From Klenkia taihuensis (GTDB lineage: Bacteria; Actinomycetota; Actinomycetes; Mycobacteriales; Geodermatophilaceae): a DNA stretch of 64,000 nucleotides. The position numbers and the translations under genes were made by a program. Within the stretch, counting starts at the first letter, position 1. The number at the start of each line of letters is the position of its first letter. Where the stretch lies: the NCBI RefSeq assembly GCF_900112525.1, contig NZ_FOMD01000002.1, forward strand, positions 186,001-250,000, given 5' to 3'. Below, one piece after another: positions 18,893 through 29,909 of this stretch. The notes below the pieces were generated by a model that made no database searches, was not told the origin of the DNA, and worked only from the letters and a program-made list of their open reading frames with translations.

Positions 18893-19588
18893 TCAGGCGT
18901 CCGCGGAGTTCTCGGCGGCGTCCATCGACTCGCCGCTGCCCTGGTCGGAGGGCTCGGGCACGACGTCGCCGTCGGCGTCGGACTCGTCGCGCTCGATGCC
19001 GGCCTCGGCCTCGGCCTCGGCGAGCTCGGCCTCCAGCGCCTCGGCGGTCGGGGCGGCCAGGAAGCCGATGACCTGGGCCTCGGGGTCGGTCAGCAGGGTG
19101 GCGCCCTCGGGCAGCTCGACGTCGGCCGCGGTGATGCCCTGGCCGGCCGCGCGGCCCTCGACGTCGATCTCGATGTTCTCGGGGATGCTCGTGGCCGGGA
19201 CCTCGATCGAGATCGTGTTGAGCTCGAAGTTGGTGATGGTCTCCGGGGCCACGTCACCGGTGACGGTGACGGGGACGTCGACGGTGACCTTCTCGCCGCG
19301 GCGGACGACCAGCAGGTCGACGTGCTCGTGGACGCGGGTCAGCGGGTCGCGCTGCACGGCCTTGGTCAGCGCGAGCTGCTCCTTGCCGTCGAGGACGACG
19401 GTCAGCAGGACGTTGGTGCCGCCGTTGCGCAGCGCCGCGGCGAACTCGCGGGCCGGCAGGGACAGGTGGACGACGTCCTGGCCGTGCCCGTAGAGGACGG
19501 CGGGGACGCGGCCGGCGCGCCGGGTGCGGCGGGCGCTGCCCTTGCCGAACTCGGTGCGGGTCTCGGCCTCGAGACGGAAATCAGCCAC
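18893..19588 (-). CDS. rplY: Ribosomal protein L25 (Ctc/TL5 form)
   Basis: 5S rRNA-binding protein of the large ribosomal subunit, in the long general-stress (Ctc) form. The 231-residue protein has the L25 domain at the N-terminus (EFGKGSARRTRRAGRVPAVLYG, with the HLSLPAREFAAALR segment) and a second beta domain (TVDVPVTVTGDVAPETITN ... ISIEVPATSIPENIEID). The C-terminal tail is highly acidic. The GTG start has AGGAG 8 nt upstream. Gene order prs-rplY-pth matches mycobacteria. About 130 nt separate it from prs upstream, enough for its own promoter. Confidence 0.96.
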   Translation of the reverse strand: MADFRLEAETRTEFGKGSARRTRRAGRVPAVLYGHGQDVVHLSLPAREFAAALRNGGTNVLLTVVLDGKEQLALTKAVQRDPLTRVHEHVDLLVVRRGEKVTVDVPVTVTGDVAPETITNFELNTISIEVPATSIPENIEIDVEGRAAGQGITAADVELPEGATLLTDPEAQVIGFLAAPTAEALEAELAEAEAEAGIERDESDADGDVVPEPSDQGSGESMDAAENSADA

Positions 19589-19720
19589 GGTGGTGTGCTC
19601 CTAGCTAGAGGTGTGGGTCCCGGCGCCTGGACGCACGGACACACCTGGAGGCGCACACGCACGTCGATCACGGAGCGGCAGCTCCCTCGCCGGGCAACAG
19701 CCGCACACCCTACCCCAGGC

Positions 19721-20701
19721 TCAGCTCGCGCCGTCGAAGAGGCTGGTGACCGAGCCGTCCTCGAAGACCTCCTTGATCGCCCGCGCCAGCAGCGGGGCGA
19801 TGGAGAGCACGGTGAGCTTGTCGAACTGCCGCTCCGGCGGCACGGGCAGCGTGTTGGTGATGAGCACCTCGGCGGCCCGGCTGTTCTTCAGGCGGTCGAC
19901 CGCGGGGCCGGAGAGCACGCCGTGGGTGGCGGCGATGACCACGTCGGCCGCGCCCTCGGCGAACAGCGTCTCGGCGGCCTTGGTGATCGTGCCGCCGGTG
20001 TCGATCATGTCGTCGACCAGGATGCAGACCCGGCCCTTGACCTCGCCGACGACGCGGTTGGCCACGACCTCGTTGGGCCGGGTGATGTCGCGGGTCTTGT
20101 GGATGAAGGCCAGCGGGGTGCCGCCGAGCTTGTCCGACCAGCGCTCGGACACCCGGACCCGGCCGGAGTCGGGCGACACGACGGTGAGGTCGCGGTCGCC
20201 CCACTTGCGCTTGACCTCGTCGATGAGCAGGTCCATGGCGAACAGGTGGTCGACCGGGCCGTCGAAGAAGCCCTGCACCTGGGCGGTGTGCAGGTCCACC
20301 GACATGAGCCGGTCGGCACCCGCGGTCTTGAACAGGTCGGCGACCAGGCGGGCGGAGATGGGCTCGCGGCCGCGGTGCTTCTTGTCCTGCCGGGCGTAGG
20401 GGAAGAACGGCGCGACGACGGTGATGCGCTTGGCCGAGGCGCGCTTGGCGGCGTCGACCATGAGCAGCGACTCCATCAGCCAGGTGTTCACCGGCGAGGT
20501 GTGGCTCTGCACGATGAAGGCGTCCGAGCCGCGCACGGACTCCTCGAACCGCACGTAGAGCTCGCCGTTGGCGAACTCGTAGCTCGACGTCGGCGTCGGC
20601 GCGACGCCGAGGTGCCCGCCGATCTCGTCGGCGAGCTCGGGGAAGGCCCGGCCGCTGAACAGCATCAGGCTCTTGGTCGGCGTCTGCGTGATCGCGCTCA
20701 T
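19721..20701 (-). CDS. prs: Ribose-phosphate pyrophosphokinase
   Basis: Makes phosphoribosyl pyrophosphate from ribose 5-phosphate and ATP for nucleotide, His and Trp synthesis. The protein has 326 residues. Visible are the flexible loop PFFPYARQDKKHRGREPISA, the DLHTAQVQGFFDGPVDHL segment and the PRPP-binding loop VCILVDDMIDTGGT. The ATG at 20701 overlaps the glmU stop by 4 nt, so the two are translationally coupled. glmU-prs adjacency is normal in bacteria. Confidence 0.98.
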   Translation of the reverse strand: MSAITQTPTKSLMLFSGRAFPELADEIGGHLGVAPTPTSSYEFANGELYVRFEESVRGSDAFIVQSHTSPVNTWLMESLLMVDAAKRASAKRITVVAPFFPYARQDKKHRGREPISARLVADLFKTAGADRLMSVDLHTAQVQGFFDGPVDHLFAMDLLIDEVKRKWGDRDLTVVSPDSGRVRVSERWSDKLGGTPLAFIHKTRDITRPNEVVANRVVGEVKGRVCILVDDMIDTGGTITKAAETLFAEGAADVVIAATHGVLSGPAVDRLKNSRAAEVLITNTLPVPPERQFDKLTVLSIAPLLARAIKEVFEDGSVTSLFDGAS

Positions 20702-22161
20702 GACGGGGTCCCCTGGGCGTCGTCGGAGGTCCTGGCGGTGGCCGCCTCGGCCGCCTCGGCGGCCGCCGTCCCCGGACGGCGTCGGCCCACCCACCCTGCC
20801 ACATTCCGCTGGGTGGCCCGGGCCACACCCATCGCCCCCGGCGGGACGTCCGTGGTGATCACGGACCCGGCGGCGGTGTAGGCGCCGTCCCCCACCGTGA
20901 CCGGCGCCACGAACATGTTGTCCGCGCCGGTGCGGGCGTGCGAGCCGATCGTGGTGTGGTGCTTGGCCACGCCGTCGTAGTTGACGAAGACGGTGGCCGC
21001 CCCGATGTTGGTGCCCTCGCCGATGGTGGCGTCGCCGACGTAGGACAGGTGCGGGATCTTCGACCCCTCGCCGACGACGGCGTTCTTGGTCTCCACGAAC
21101 GTGCCCACCTTGGCGCCCCGCGCCAGCCGGGTGCCCGGACGCAGGTAGGCGAAGGGGCCGACCGACACCTCGGGCCCGACGACGGCGAGCTCGGCGTGGG
21201 TGCGCACCACCCGGGCGCCCTCCCCCACCTCGGTGTCGGTGAGCGTGCTGTCCGGCCCGACCTCCGCGCCCGCGGCGACGACGGTGGCGCCGAGCAGCTG
21301 CACCCCGGGGTGCAGGACGGCGTCCTGGCCCACCTCCACGGTGACGTCGACCCAGGTGGTGGCCGGGTCGACCACGGTCACCCCGGACCGCATCAGGTCG
21401 TCGACCACCCGGTCGTTGAGCGTGCGCCGGCGGGCGGCGAGCTCGCGCCGGTCGTTGCACCCCAGGGTGTCCTCGGCGTCCGCCGCCCGGTGGCCCCCGA
21501 CCTGCGCGCCGTCGCCGACCAGCAGCCCGAGGACGTCGGTCAGGTACTGCTCACCCTGGTCGTTCGCGGCGCCGACCCGGGTCAGCGCGGCCCGCACCGC
21601 GGGGCCGTCGCCGAGGTAGACCCCGGCGTTGACCTCGGTGATGGCGCGCTGCTCGGGCGTGGCGTCGCGCTCCTCGACGATCGCGGTCACCCGGCCCTCG
21701 GCGTCCCGGACGATCCGACCCAGCCCGGTGGGGTCGGGCACCGTCGCGGTGAGCACGGTCAGCACGTCACCGGCACCGAGGTGCGCGTCGACGAGCGCCT
21801 GGACGGTGCTGGCCCGCAGCAGGGGGGCGTCGCCGTTGACGATGAGCACCGGGCCGCTCAGCTCGGCGAGGGTGTCCAGGGCCAGCGCCGCGGCGTGCCC
21901 GGAGCCGTTCTGCTGCTCCTGCACCACGGTGCGCGCGTGCGGGGCGATGCCCGCCAGGTGCGCCTCGACCTGGTCGCGGCCGGAGCCGACGACGACGACG
22001 GTGGCCGCGGCGGCCAGCGGCTCGGCGGCCGCCAGCACATGGCCGAGCATGCTGCGCCCGCCGAGCGGGTGCAGCACCTTCGGCGTGCGGGAACGCATCC
22101 GCGTTCCCTGTCCGGCGGCCAGCACCACGACGGCGCCGACGGTCTGAGCGGGCTGTGCCAA
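20698..22161 (-). CDS. glmU: Bifunctional UDP-GlcNAc pyrophosphorylase / GlcN-1-P acetyltransferase
   Basis: Makes UDP-GlcNAc for peptidoglycan in two steps. The 487-residue protein has an N-terminal uridyltransferase domain (VVLAAGQGTRMRSRTPKVL at 12-30, VLIVNGDAPLL) and a C-terminal left-handed beta-helix acetyltransferase domain (FVETKNAVVGEGSKIPHLSY, NYDGVAKHHTTIGSHARTG), plus an Ala-rich tail of about 40 residues as in actinobacteria. The start is TTG at 22161 with GGGGAG upstream. A longer reading would run through the tRNA-Gln gene and is rejected. It is probably co-transcribed with that tRNA. Confidence 0.97.
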   Translation of the reverse strand: MAQPAQTVGAVVVLAAGQGTRMRSRTPKVLHPLGGRSMLGHVLAAAEPLAAAATVVVVGSGRDQVEAHLAGIAPHARTVVQEQQNGSGHAAALALDTLAELSGPVLIVNGDAPLLRASTVQALVDAHLGAGDVLTVLTATVPDPTGLGRIVRDAEGRVTAIVEERDATPEQRAITEVNAGVYLGDGPAVRAALTRVGAANDQGEQYLTDVLGLLVGDGAQVGGHRAADAEDTLGCNDRRELAARRRTLNDRVVDDLMRSGVTVVDPATTWVDVTVEVGQDAVLHPGVQLLGATVVAAGAEVGPDSTLTDTEVGEGARVVRTHAELAVVGPEVSVGPFAYLRPGTRLARGAKVGTFVETKNAVVGEGSKIPHLSYVGDATIGEGTNIGAATVFVNYDGVAKHHTTIGSHARTGADNMFVAPVTVGDGAYTAAGSVITTDVPPGAMGVARATQRNVAGWVGRRRPGTAAAEAAEAATARTSDDAQGTPS

Positions 22162-22193
22162 CGGATCTCCCCAGGGACGTCGCGACGGTGCAG

Positions 22194-22266
22194 CTGGGGG
22201 ACTCGGACTCGAACCGAGACTGCACGGCTCCAAAGGCCGGCGGGCTGCCGATTACCCCATCCCCCA
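22194..22266 (-). tRNA. tRNA-Gln (UUG)
   Basis: On the minus strand the acceptor TGGGGGA/TCCCCCA, a T-arm with TTCGAGT, and an anticodon loop CTTTGGA give anticodon TTG, reading CAA/CAG. The discriminator is G, as expected for tRNA-Gln, and CCA is not encoded. It lies 32 nt upstream of the glmU start on the same strand, the same neighbour as in mycobacteria. Confidence 0.95.
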
Positions 22267-22339
22267 CGACCCCGGGCACACCCGGGGACTGCCCGAGCCT
22301 AGGGCGCGGCGGGGGGCGGGGCGACCACGGCCCGGCCGG

Positions 22340-23293
22340 TCAGCCGGCCAGCCGGGCGCCCGGGACCGGGCCGTGCACCGCCCGCACGGCCCGGAACGCG
22401 CCGCTGGCGGCGAGGGCGGCGGCGGTCTCCTCCGCGGCGTCGGCGTCGGGCAGCAGCCCGGCGACCGTCGGGCCCGAGCCGCTGACCAGCGCGCCGAGGC
22501 ACCCGGCCCCGGTCATCACCCCCAGCGCACGGCGCAGCTCCGGCCGCAGGTGGACGGCGGGGGCCTGCAGGTCGTTGGCCAGCCGGGCGGCCAGCTCGCC
22601 GGCGTCCCCGCCCCGGAGCGCGGTGAGGACGTCGTCGGCCGGGCCGGCGACCGAGTCGGGGGGCAGGTCGCCGGCGTCGCGGAGCCGGTCGAGCTCGCGG
22701 TAGACCGTGGGGGTGGACAGGCCGTCGCCGGCGATGCCCAGCACCCAGTCGGTGCGGTGCCGCGACAGCACCGGGGACAGCTGCTCCCCCCGGCCGGTGC
22801 CGAGGGCCGTGCCGCCCACCAGGCTGAAGGGGACGTCGCTGCCCAGCCGGGCGGCCAGCCCGGCCAGGTCACCGCGGGTGCAGTGCGTGCCCCACAAGGC
22901 GTCCAGCGCGACCAGCGCCGCCGCGGCGTCGGCGGACCCCCCGGCGAGGCCGGCGGCCGCGGGGATCGACTTGTCGACGTGCAGCGCGGCGTCCGGCCGG
23001 ACGCCCGCGTGCCGGGCGAGCAGCTCGGCGGCCTGCCACACCAGGTTGCGCGAGTCGGTGGGCACCGACCCGTCGGCACCCTCGCCGGTGACGGTGACCG
23101 ACAGGCCCTCGTCCGGCCAGACGGTGACCGAGTCCAGCAGCGACACCGCCAGGTAGACCGTGGTCAGCTCGTGGAACCCGTCGGCCCGCAGCGGGCCGAC
23201 GCCGAGGTGGACGTTGACCTTGGCGGGGGCGTGCGCGGTGACCGACCCGTCCCCGTGGATCCTGCCCGGTCCCCCGGCGGTCGCGTGCGGCAT
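22340..23293 (-). CDS. ispE: 4-diphosphocytidyl-2-C-methyl-D-erythritol kinase
   Basis: GHMP kinase of the MEP isoprenoid pathway, phosphorylating the 2-hydroxyl of CDP-methylerythritol. The protein has 317 residues. The N-terminal APAKVNVHLGVGPLRADGFHEL is characteristic. The ATP-binding loop PAAAGLAGGSADAAAAL is at 111-127, and the C-terminal GSGPT motif is present (ALVSGSGPTVAGL). The ATG lies 4 nt after the rsmA stop, so ispE follows rsmA in one operon, as in Rv1010-Rv1011. Confidence 0.96.
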   Translation of the reverse strand: MPHATAGGPGRIHGDGSVTAHAPAKVNVHLGVGPLRADGFHELTTVYLAVSLLDSVTVWPDEGLSVTVTGEGADGSVPTDSRNLVWQAAELLARHAGVRPDAALHVDKSIPAAAGLAGGSADAAAALVALDALWGTHCTRGDLAGLAARLGSDVPFSLVGGTALGTGRGEQLSPVLSRHRTDWVLGIAGDGLSTPTVYRELDRLRDAGDLPPDSVAGPADDVLTALRGGDAGELAARLANDLQAPAVHLRPELRRALGVMTGAGCLGALVSGSGPTVAGLLPDADAAEETAAALAASGAFRAVRAVHGPVPGARLAG

Positions 23294-23297
23294 GGGG

Positions 23298-25529
<2,232 letters not shown>

Positions 25530-25541
25530 GTGTGGGCTGGC

Positions 25542-26384
25542 TCAGCCTGCCAGAGCGGGCGCGGAGCGGCGCACCGGACGCAGCCACGTCACCAGGAACC
25601 ACGCCACCGCCAGCCCCGCCGTCACCGCCGAGAAGCCGCCGGCCACCAAGGCCACCGGCAGCAGGTCCACCCCGTCGCTCACCCGGTCACCCAGGTCCAC
25701 CCCGGCGACCAGCAGCAGCGCACCCAGCGGCAGCAGCGCGACCGTGCTGGCCGCGGCCACGACCAGGTGCGCGCTCCAGGTCCGCAGCGCCTCGTCGACC
25801 GGGACGTCGGACCCGTCGGCCGCCAGCGGGCGCACCACCAGCCGCAGCAGCGCCACCTCGGCCAGCAGCCAGGCCACGGCCGGCGCCACGAGCGCGGCCA
25901 CAGCCACCCCGTCGCGCAGCGACCCCGCGTCCCACAGCACCGACGTGGCCACCAGCTCCCCCGCCACCGCGCCGCGCATCGTCCACAGCAGCCACGGGGA
26001 GATCTGCTCGGCCCGCCGCGGCCTGCGCGACCCCGTCGCCCACCGCGGCCGGGGCCGGGTCGCCTCCGCCAGCAGCACCCCGGCCAGCAGACCCACCACC
26101 AGCGCCGGCAACCACAGGAACACCGACGCCTCCGCGAAGAACGCCACGCTCACGCCCACCAGCACCAGCCCGAGCACGAACCCCAGCTGCCGCACCCGCC
26201 GGCCGTGCCGCGCCTGCCGGGCCAGCACCGCCGCCCCCGCCTCGGACGGCGGCACCAGCTCCACCGACCCGCTCGCCACCAGGCGGCGGTCGGCCGCCCT
26301 GGCCCACGCCCGGGCCAGCAGGCCCGAGGGCACCATCACGGCGATGAACAGCACGACGGCGATGAGGCGACCCACCTTGCCCAT
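25542..26384 (-). CDS. Multi-pass membrane protein, unknown function
   Basis: A 280-residue protein with about seven hydrophobic stretches: GRLIAVVLFIAVMVPSGLL near the start, a pair at about 75-115, and four in the C-terminal half, the last being AVTAGLAVAWFLVTWL. No family motif recognised. The ATG has a good Shine-Dalgarno (GAAGGA, spacing about 7) which lies in an 8-bp perfect hairpin (26385-26403), so ribosome access may be controlled. The gene lies between tatD and rpfB on the same strand. Confidence 0.72.
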   Translation of the reverse strand: MGKVGRLIAVVLFIAVMVPSGLLARAWARAADRRLVASGSVELVPPSEAGAAVLARQARHGRRVRQLGFVLGLVLVGVSVAFFAEASVFLWLPALVVGLLAGVLLAEATRPRPRWATGSRRPRRAEQISPWLLWTMRGAVAGELVATSVLWDAGSLRDGVAVAALVAPAVAWLLAEVALLRLVVRPLAADGSDVPVDEALRTWSAHLVVAAASTVALLPLGALLLVAGVDLGDRVSDGVDLLPVALVAGGFSAVTAGLAVAWFLVTWLRPVRRSAPALAG

Positions 26385-26403
26385 TGTGGTCCTTCGGACC
26401 ACA
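26385..26403 (-). promoter_or_regulatory. Shine-Dalgarno inside a perfect hairpin
   Basis: TGTGGTCC-TTC-GGACCACA forms an 8-bp stem with a 3-nt loop directly before the ATG of the membrane gene. The anti-sense of TCCTT in the stem and loop is the Shine-Dalgarno AAGGA. Folding would hide the ribosome site. Confidence 0.45.
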
Positions 26404-26482
26404 GCGTGCCCACGTGCCGCACCCCGGGTGGGCTGAGCCCGGCGGGCACTCCGCGGGGACCCTGCGGGCCCCGCGCCGGTGC

Positions 26483-27355
26483 TCAGTACTGCCAGGGGCC
26501 GAAGACCCGTTCGGCCGTGGCCGTCAGGGTGGTGCACAGCTGCTCGAGGTCGGTGCCGGTGACCTCCGCCAGGGCGCGGACGGTGTGGGGCACCAGGCGG
26601 CTGGCGTTCGGCCTCCCCCGGTGGGGCACCGGGGTGAGGAAGGGGCTGTCGGTCTCGACCAGCAGCTGGTCGACCGGGGCGATGGCCGCCGCCTCGCGCA
26701 GGTAGCCGGCGTTGCCGAAGGTCAGCGTCCCCGCGAAGGACAGGACCGCGCCGCGGTCCAGGCACTGCCGGGCGAACGCGGCGTCGCCGGAGAAGCAGTG
26801 GAACACCGTGTGCTCGGGCAGCCCCTCGTCGTCCAGCACCCGCAGGACCTCCGCGTGCGCGTCCCGGTCGTGGATGACCAGGGCGATGCCGTGCCGCTTG
26901 GCGATGCCGATGTGCGCGCGGAAGGACTCCTCCTGCGCCGCCCACCCCTCGGACCCGGTGCGGAACCGGTCCAGGCCGGTCTCCCCCACCGCGCGCACCC
27001 GGGGCTGCGCCGCGAGCCGGTCGATCTCGGCCAGCGCCTCGGGCGTCGCCGCACCGGCCCCCGCCTCGTTCGGGTGCAGCGCGACCGCGGCCAGCACCGA
27101 CGGGTGCCGCGCCGCCAGGGCGGCCGACCACCGCGAGCTGGCGACGTCCACCCCGACCTGCACCAACCGCGGGATGCCCACCGCGGCCGCCGCCGCGACC
27201 TCGGCGTCCACCTCGGCGTCGGTGGGCAGCCGGTCCTCCCCGCCGACGGCGATGTCCAGGTGGGTGTGGCTGTCCAGCGCGGGGGCCGGCAACGGCTCCG
27301 GGGACGGCGGCAGCTCGCCCCGCTTGTTCGCCCGCGAGGACGCCGAGCGGCTCAG
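26483..27355 (-). CDS. tatD: TatD-family metal-dependent hydrolase
   Basis: TIM-barrel hydrolase of the TatD family; members act as 3'-5' DNA exonucleases or D-aminoacyl-tRNA deacylases. Metal-binding HTHLD (His 30 and 32), GETGLD, HCFSG and [14 protein letters not shown] are all present. The start is unclear. CTG at 27355 overlaps the metG stop as CTGA with GGAGG just upstream, giving 290 residues and the usual Pro-rich lead-in [10 protein letters not shown]; a TTG at 27292 would still keep HTHLD. metG-tatD-rpfB order matches mycobacteria. Confidence 0.92.
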   Translation of the reverse strand: MSRSASSRANKRGELPPSPEPLPAPALDSHTHLDIAVGGEDRLPTDAEVDAEVAAAAAVGIPRLVQVGVDVASSRWSAALAARHPSVLAAVALHPNEAGAGAATPEALAEIDRLAAQPRVRAVGETGLDRFRTGSEGWAAQEESFRAHIGIAKRHGIALVIHDRDAHAEVLRVLDDEGLPEHTVFHCFSGDAAFARQCLDRGAVLSFAGTLTFGNAGYLREAAAIAPVDQLLVETDSPFLTPVPHRGRPNASRLVPHTVRALAEVTGTDLEQLCTTLTATAERVFGPWQY

Positions 27356-29145
27356 GACCCCTCCTCGAACCGGCGCAGCTCCTCGTCCACGATCGACTCG
27401 TCGAGCTTGGTGAAGACCGGCTTGGGTGCCTCCAGCGGCGTCCCCGGGGTGATCGGCACCGACGCCCAGACCGCCTGGCCGGTCCCGTAGTCGCCGGTGA
27501 TCACCGGGTAGGGCCGGCCGTCGTCGAGGTCGGTGACCTCCTCGATGCGCGGCGCCACCGACCAGGTGCCCTCGCCACCGAGCAGCTCGTGCACCTGCTG
27601 CGCGGCGTGCGGCAGGAACGGCGACAGCAGGCCGTTGCAGTCCTTGATCGCCTGCAGTGCGGTGAACAGCACGGAGTCCCGGCGGGCCGGGTCCTCCTTG
27701 AGCTTCCACGGGGCCTGGTCCGACAGGTACTTGTTGGCCTCGCCGACCACCCGCATGGCCTCGTTGATCGCGGCCTTCTGCCGGTTGCGGCCCAGCAGCT
27801 CCCCGACCGTGCCGAAGGCACCGGACGTCGTCGCCAGCAGGTCGCGGTCGGCGTCGGTCAGGTCGCCGGGCTGCGGGACGGCGCCCACGTTCTTCGCCGC
27901 CATCGAGACCGACCGGTTGACCAGGTTGCCCCAGCCGGCGACCAGCTCGTCGTTGTTGCGGCGGCGGAACTCCGACCAGGTGAAGTCGGTGTCCTGGTTC
28001 TCCGGGCCGGCGACGGCGATGAAGTAGCGCAGCGCGTCGGCGTCGTAGCGCTCCAGGAAGTCGCGCACGTAGATGACCACCCGGCGCGAGGAGGAGAACT
28101 TCTTCCCCTCCATCGTCAGGAACTCGCTGGAGACCACCTCGGTCGGCAGGTTCAGCGTGCCGTAGGAGCCCGGGCTGCCACCCCTGTCGCCCGCGCCGTT
28201 GTAGCCCAGCAGCTGCGCGGGCCAGATCTCGGCGTGGAAGACGATGTTGTCCTTGCCCATGAAGTAGTAGGCGTCGGCGTCCGGGCTCTGCCACCACTGC
28301 CGCCACGCCTCCGGGTCACCCGACCGGCGGGCCCACTCGATGGACGCCGACAGGTAGCCCACCACGGCGTCGAACCACACGTAGATGCGCTTGTCGTCGC
28401 GGTCCTGCCAGTCGGGCAGCGGGATGCGGATTCCCCAGTCGATGTCGCGGGTGTAGCTGCGCGGCTTGAGGTCCTCGAGCAGGTTGACGCTGAAGTTCAG
28501 GACGTTGGGTCGCCAGCTCTTCCGGGTGCCCAGCCAGTCGCCCAGCGCCTTGGCGAAGGCGGGCAGGTCGAGGAACCAGTGCTCGCTCTCCACGAACTTC
28601 GGCGTCTCGCCGTTGATCTTGGAGACCGGGTTGACCAGGTCGACCGGGTCGAGCTGGTTGCCGCAGTTGTCGCACTGGTCGCCGCGCGCGCCGTCGTAGC
28701 CGCAGATCGGGCAGGTGCCCTCGATGTAGCGGTCCGGGAGCGTGCGCCCGGTCGACGGGCTGATCGCGCCGAGGGTGGTCTGCGGGAAGACGTAGCCGTT
28801 CTTGAGCAGGCCCAGGAAGATCTCCTGGCTCACCGCCGCGTGGTTGGCGGTCGTCGTCCGGGTGAACAGGTCGTAGCTCAGCCCGAGGCCGGTCAGGTCG
28901 CCGACGATGATCCGGTTGTTCCGGTCGGCGATCTCCTGCGGCGAGACGCCCTCGGCGTCGGCGGCCACCGTGATCGGGGTGCCGTGCTCGTCGGTGCCGC
29001 TGACCATCAGCACCTTGTTGCCGGCCATCCGCTGGTACCGGCTGAAGACGTCGGAGGGCACCCCGAAGCCCGAGACGTGGCCGATGTGCCGGGGGCCGTT
29101 GGCGTAGGGCCAGGCGACCGCGGTCAGGATGTGCCGATCACTCAC
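27352..29145 (-). CDS. metG: Methionyl-tRNA synthetase
   Basis: Charges tRNA-Met and initiator tRNA. The 597-residue protein is of the type with one zinc knuckle. Seen: the HIGH motif as RHIGH at 19-23, zinc ligands CPIC (145, 148) and CDNC (158, 161), the KMSKS loop as KKFSSS, and an anticodon-binding helical domain. The C-terminal tRNA-binding (EMAP) domain found in some enzymes is absent. GTG start with little Shine-Dalgarno. It ends by overlapping the proposed CTG start of tatD. Confidence 0.98.
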   Translation of the reverse strand: MSDRHILTAVAWPYANGPRHIGHVSGFGVPSDVFSRYQRMAGNKVLMVSGTDEHGTPITVAADAEGVSPQEIADRNNRIIVGDLTGLGLSYDLFTRTTTANHAAVSQEIFLGLLKNGYVFPQTTLGAISPSTGRTLPDRYIEGTCPICGYDGARGDQCDNCGNQLDPVDLVNPVSKINGETPKFVESEHWFLDLPAFAKALGDWLGTRKSWRPNVLNFSVNLLEDLKPRSYTRDIDWGIRIPLPDWQDRDDKRIYVWFDAVVGYLSASIEWARRSGDPEAWRQWWQSPDADAYYFMGKDNIVFHAEIWPAQLLGYNGAGDRGGSPGSYGTLNLPTEVVSSEFLTMEGKKFSSSRRVVIYVRDFLERYDADALRYFIAVAGPENQDTDFTWSEFRRRNNDELVAGWGNLVNRSVSMAAKNVGAVPQPGDLTDADRDLLATTSGAFGTVGELLGRNRQKAAINEAMRVVGEANKYLSDQAPWKLKEDPARRDSVLFTALQAIKDCNGLLSPFLPHAAQQVHELLGGEGTWSVAPRIEEVTDLDDGRPYPVITGDYGTGQAVWASVPITPGTPLEAPKPVFTKLDESIVDEELRRFEEGS

Positions 29146-29154
29146 GGCACGAGA

Positions 29155-29787
29155 CTAGTGAGCGCTGTCGACCGAGCTCGTGGGCGCGGTGCCGGCCGGT
29201 GCGGGCTGGCCGGTCAGCGCGACGGTGGTCAGCACCGCGGCGACGGCGACGAGGGTGAGCGCCCGGGCCCGGCGGTGGGCCAGCGGCGGGCGCGGGGCGC
29301 GGACCGGGCGGCGGGTCGTCGCCGTCCAGGTGCCGGCCGCCGGCGTGGTGCCCAGCAGCAGCTTGACCAGCGGGACGACGGCGGCCGTGACCGCGACGGC
29401 GGACAGCGCGACCACGTGCCCGGCCAGCTCGACCCGGTGCACACCGCCGCTGGCCCCGCCGACGGCGAGCACGGCCAGGACGGCGAGCTCCCCCACCGCC
29501 GTGCCCACGAGCAGCCGGTGGCCGGCGCCGTCGACCAGGCAGGCGCCGCCGGCGGCCACGAGCACGACCCACGCGGCGAGCCCGACGAGGGTCCCGGCCA
29601 CCAGGACGCCGGGCGGGCGCAGCCCGGTGCCCCAGAGCGCGTCGAGCGAGGTGAGGCCCAGGGCGAGCAGCGCGACCGCCTCGACCACGCACAGCGCGCC
29701 GGCGGCCAGCACGGCGGCCGGCGGACGGCGGCGCCCGGCGGCCGGGGTGCGCGGCAGGCGGGGCAGCGCGACGGCGGTGGTGGACAA
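29155..29787 (-). CDS. Membrane protein, unknown function
   Basis: A 210-residue protein with five or so hydrophobic helices (AAVLAAGALCVVEAVALLALGL, LVAGTLVGLAAWVVLVAAGG, LLVGTAVGELAVLAVLAVGG, VVALSAVAVTAAVVPLVKLLL, LTLVAVAAVLTTVAL), with a basic loop before the last. No family recognised. The TTG start is supported by AGGGAG 6 nt upstream. The stop is 9 nt before the metG start on the same strand, so it may be the first gene of the metG operon. Confidence 0.7.
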   Translation of the reverse strand: MSTTAVALPRLPRTPAAGRRRPPAAVLAAGALCVVEAVALLALGLTSLDALWGTGLRPPGVLVAGTLVGLAAWVVLVAAGGACLVDGAGHRLLVGTAVGELAVLAVLAVGGASGGVHRVELAGHVVALSAVAVTAAVVPLVKLLLGTTPAAGTWTATTRRPVRAPRPPLAHRRARALTLVAVAAVLTTVALTGQPAPAGTAPTSSVDSAH

Positions 29788-29856
29788 CGGGGCTCCCTGG
29801 ACGGTGACGGGTGGTCACCGTGGAGGTCGTCCCGCCGCGCGCGGGGCCGGAGACGA

Positions 29857-29898
29857 CGACGGGGCCGTCTCACCCCTGGGGGTGAGACGGCCCCGTCG
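29857..29898 (-). terminator. Strong terminator after the APC permease gene
   Basis: A perfect 19-bp stem (left arm CGACGGGGCCGTCTCACCC) with a 4-nt loop lies 11 nt past the APC permease stop codon. There is no U-tract. It isolates that gene from the membrane protein/metG operon downstream. Confidence 0.8.
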
Positions 29899-29909
29899 GC
29901 CGTGGTGCG

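Noticed and set aside
22162-22233. A longer glmU beginning with ATG at 22233
   Set aside because: It would translate part of the tRNA-Gln gene; the TTG at 22161 with GGGGAG fits the family.
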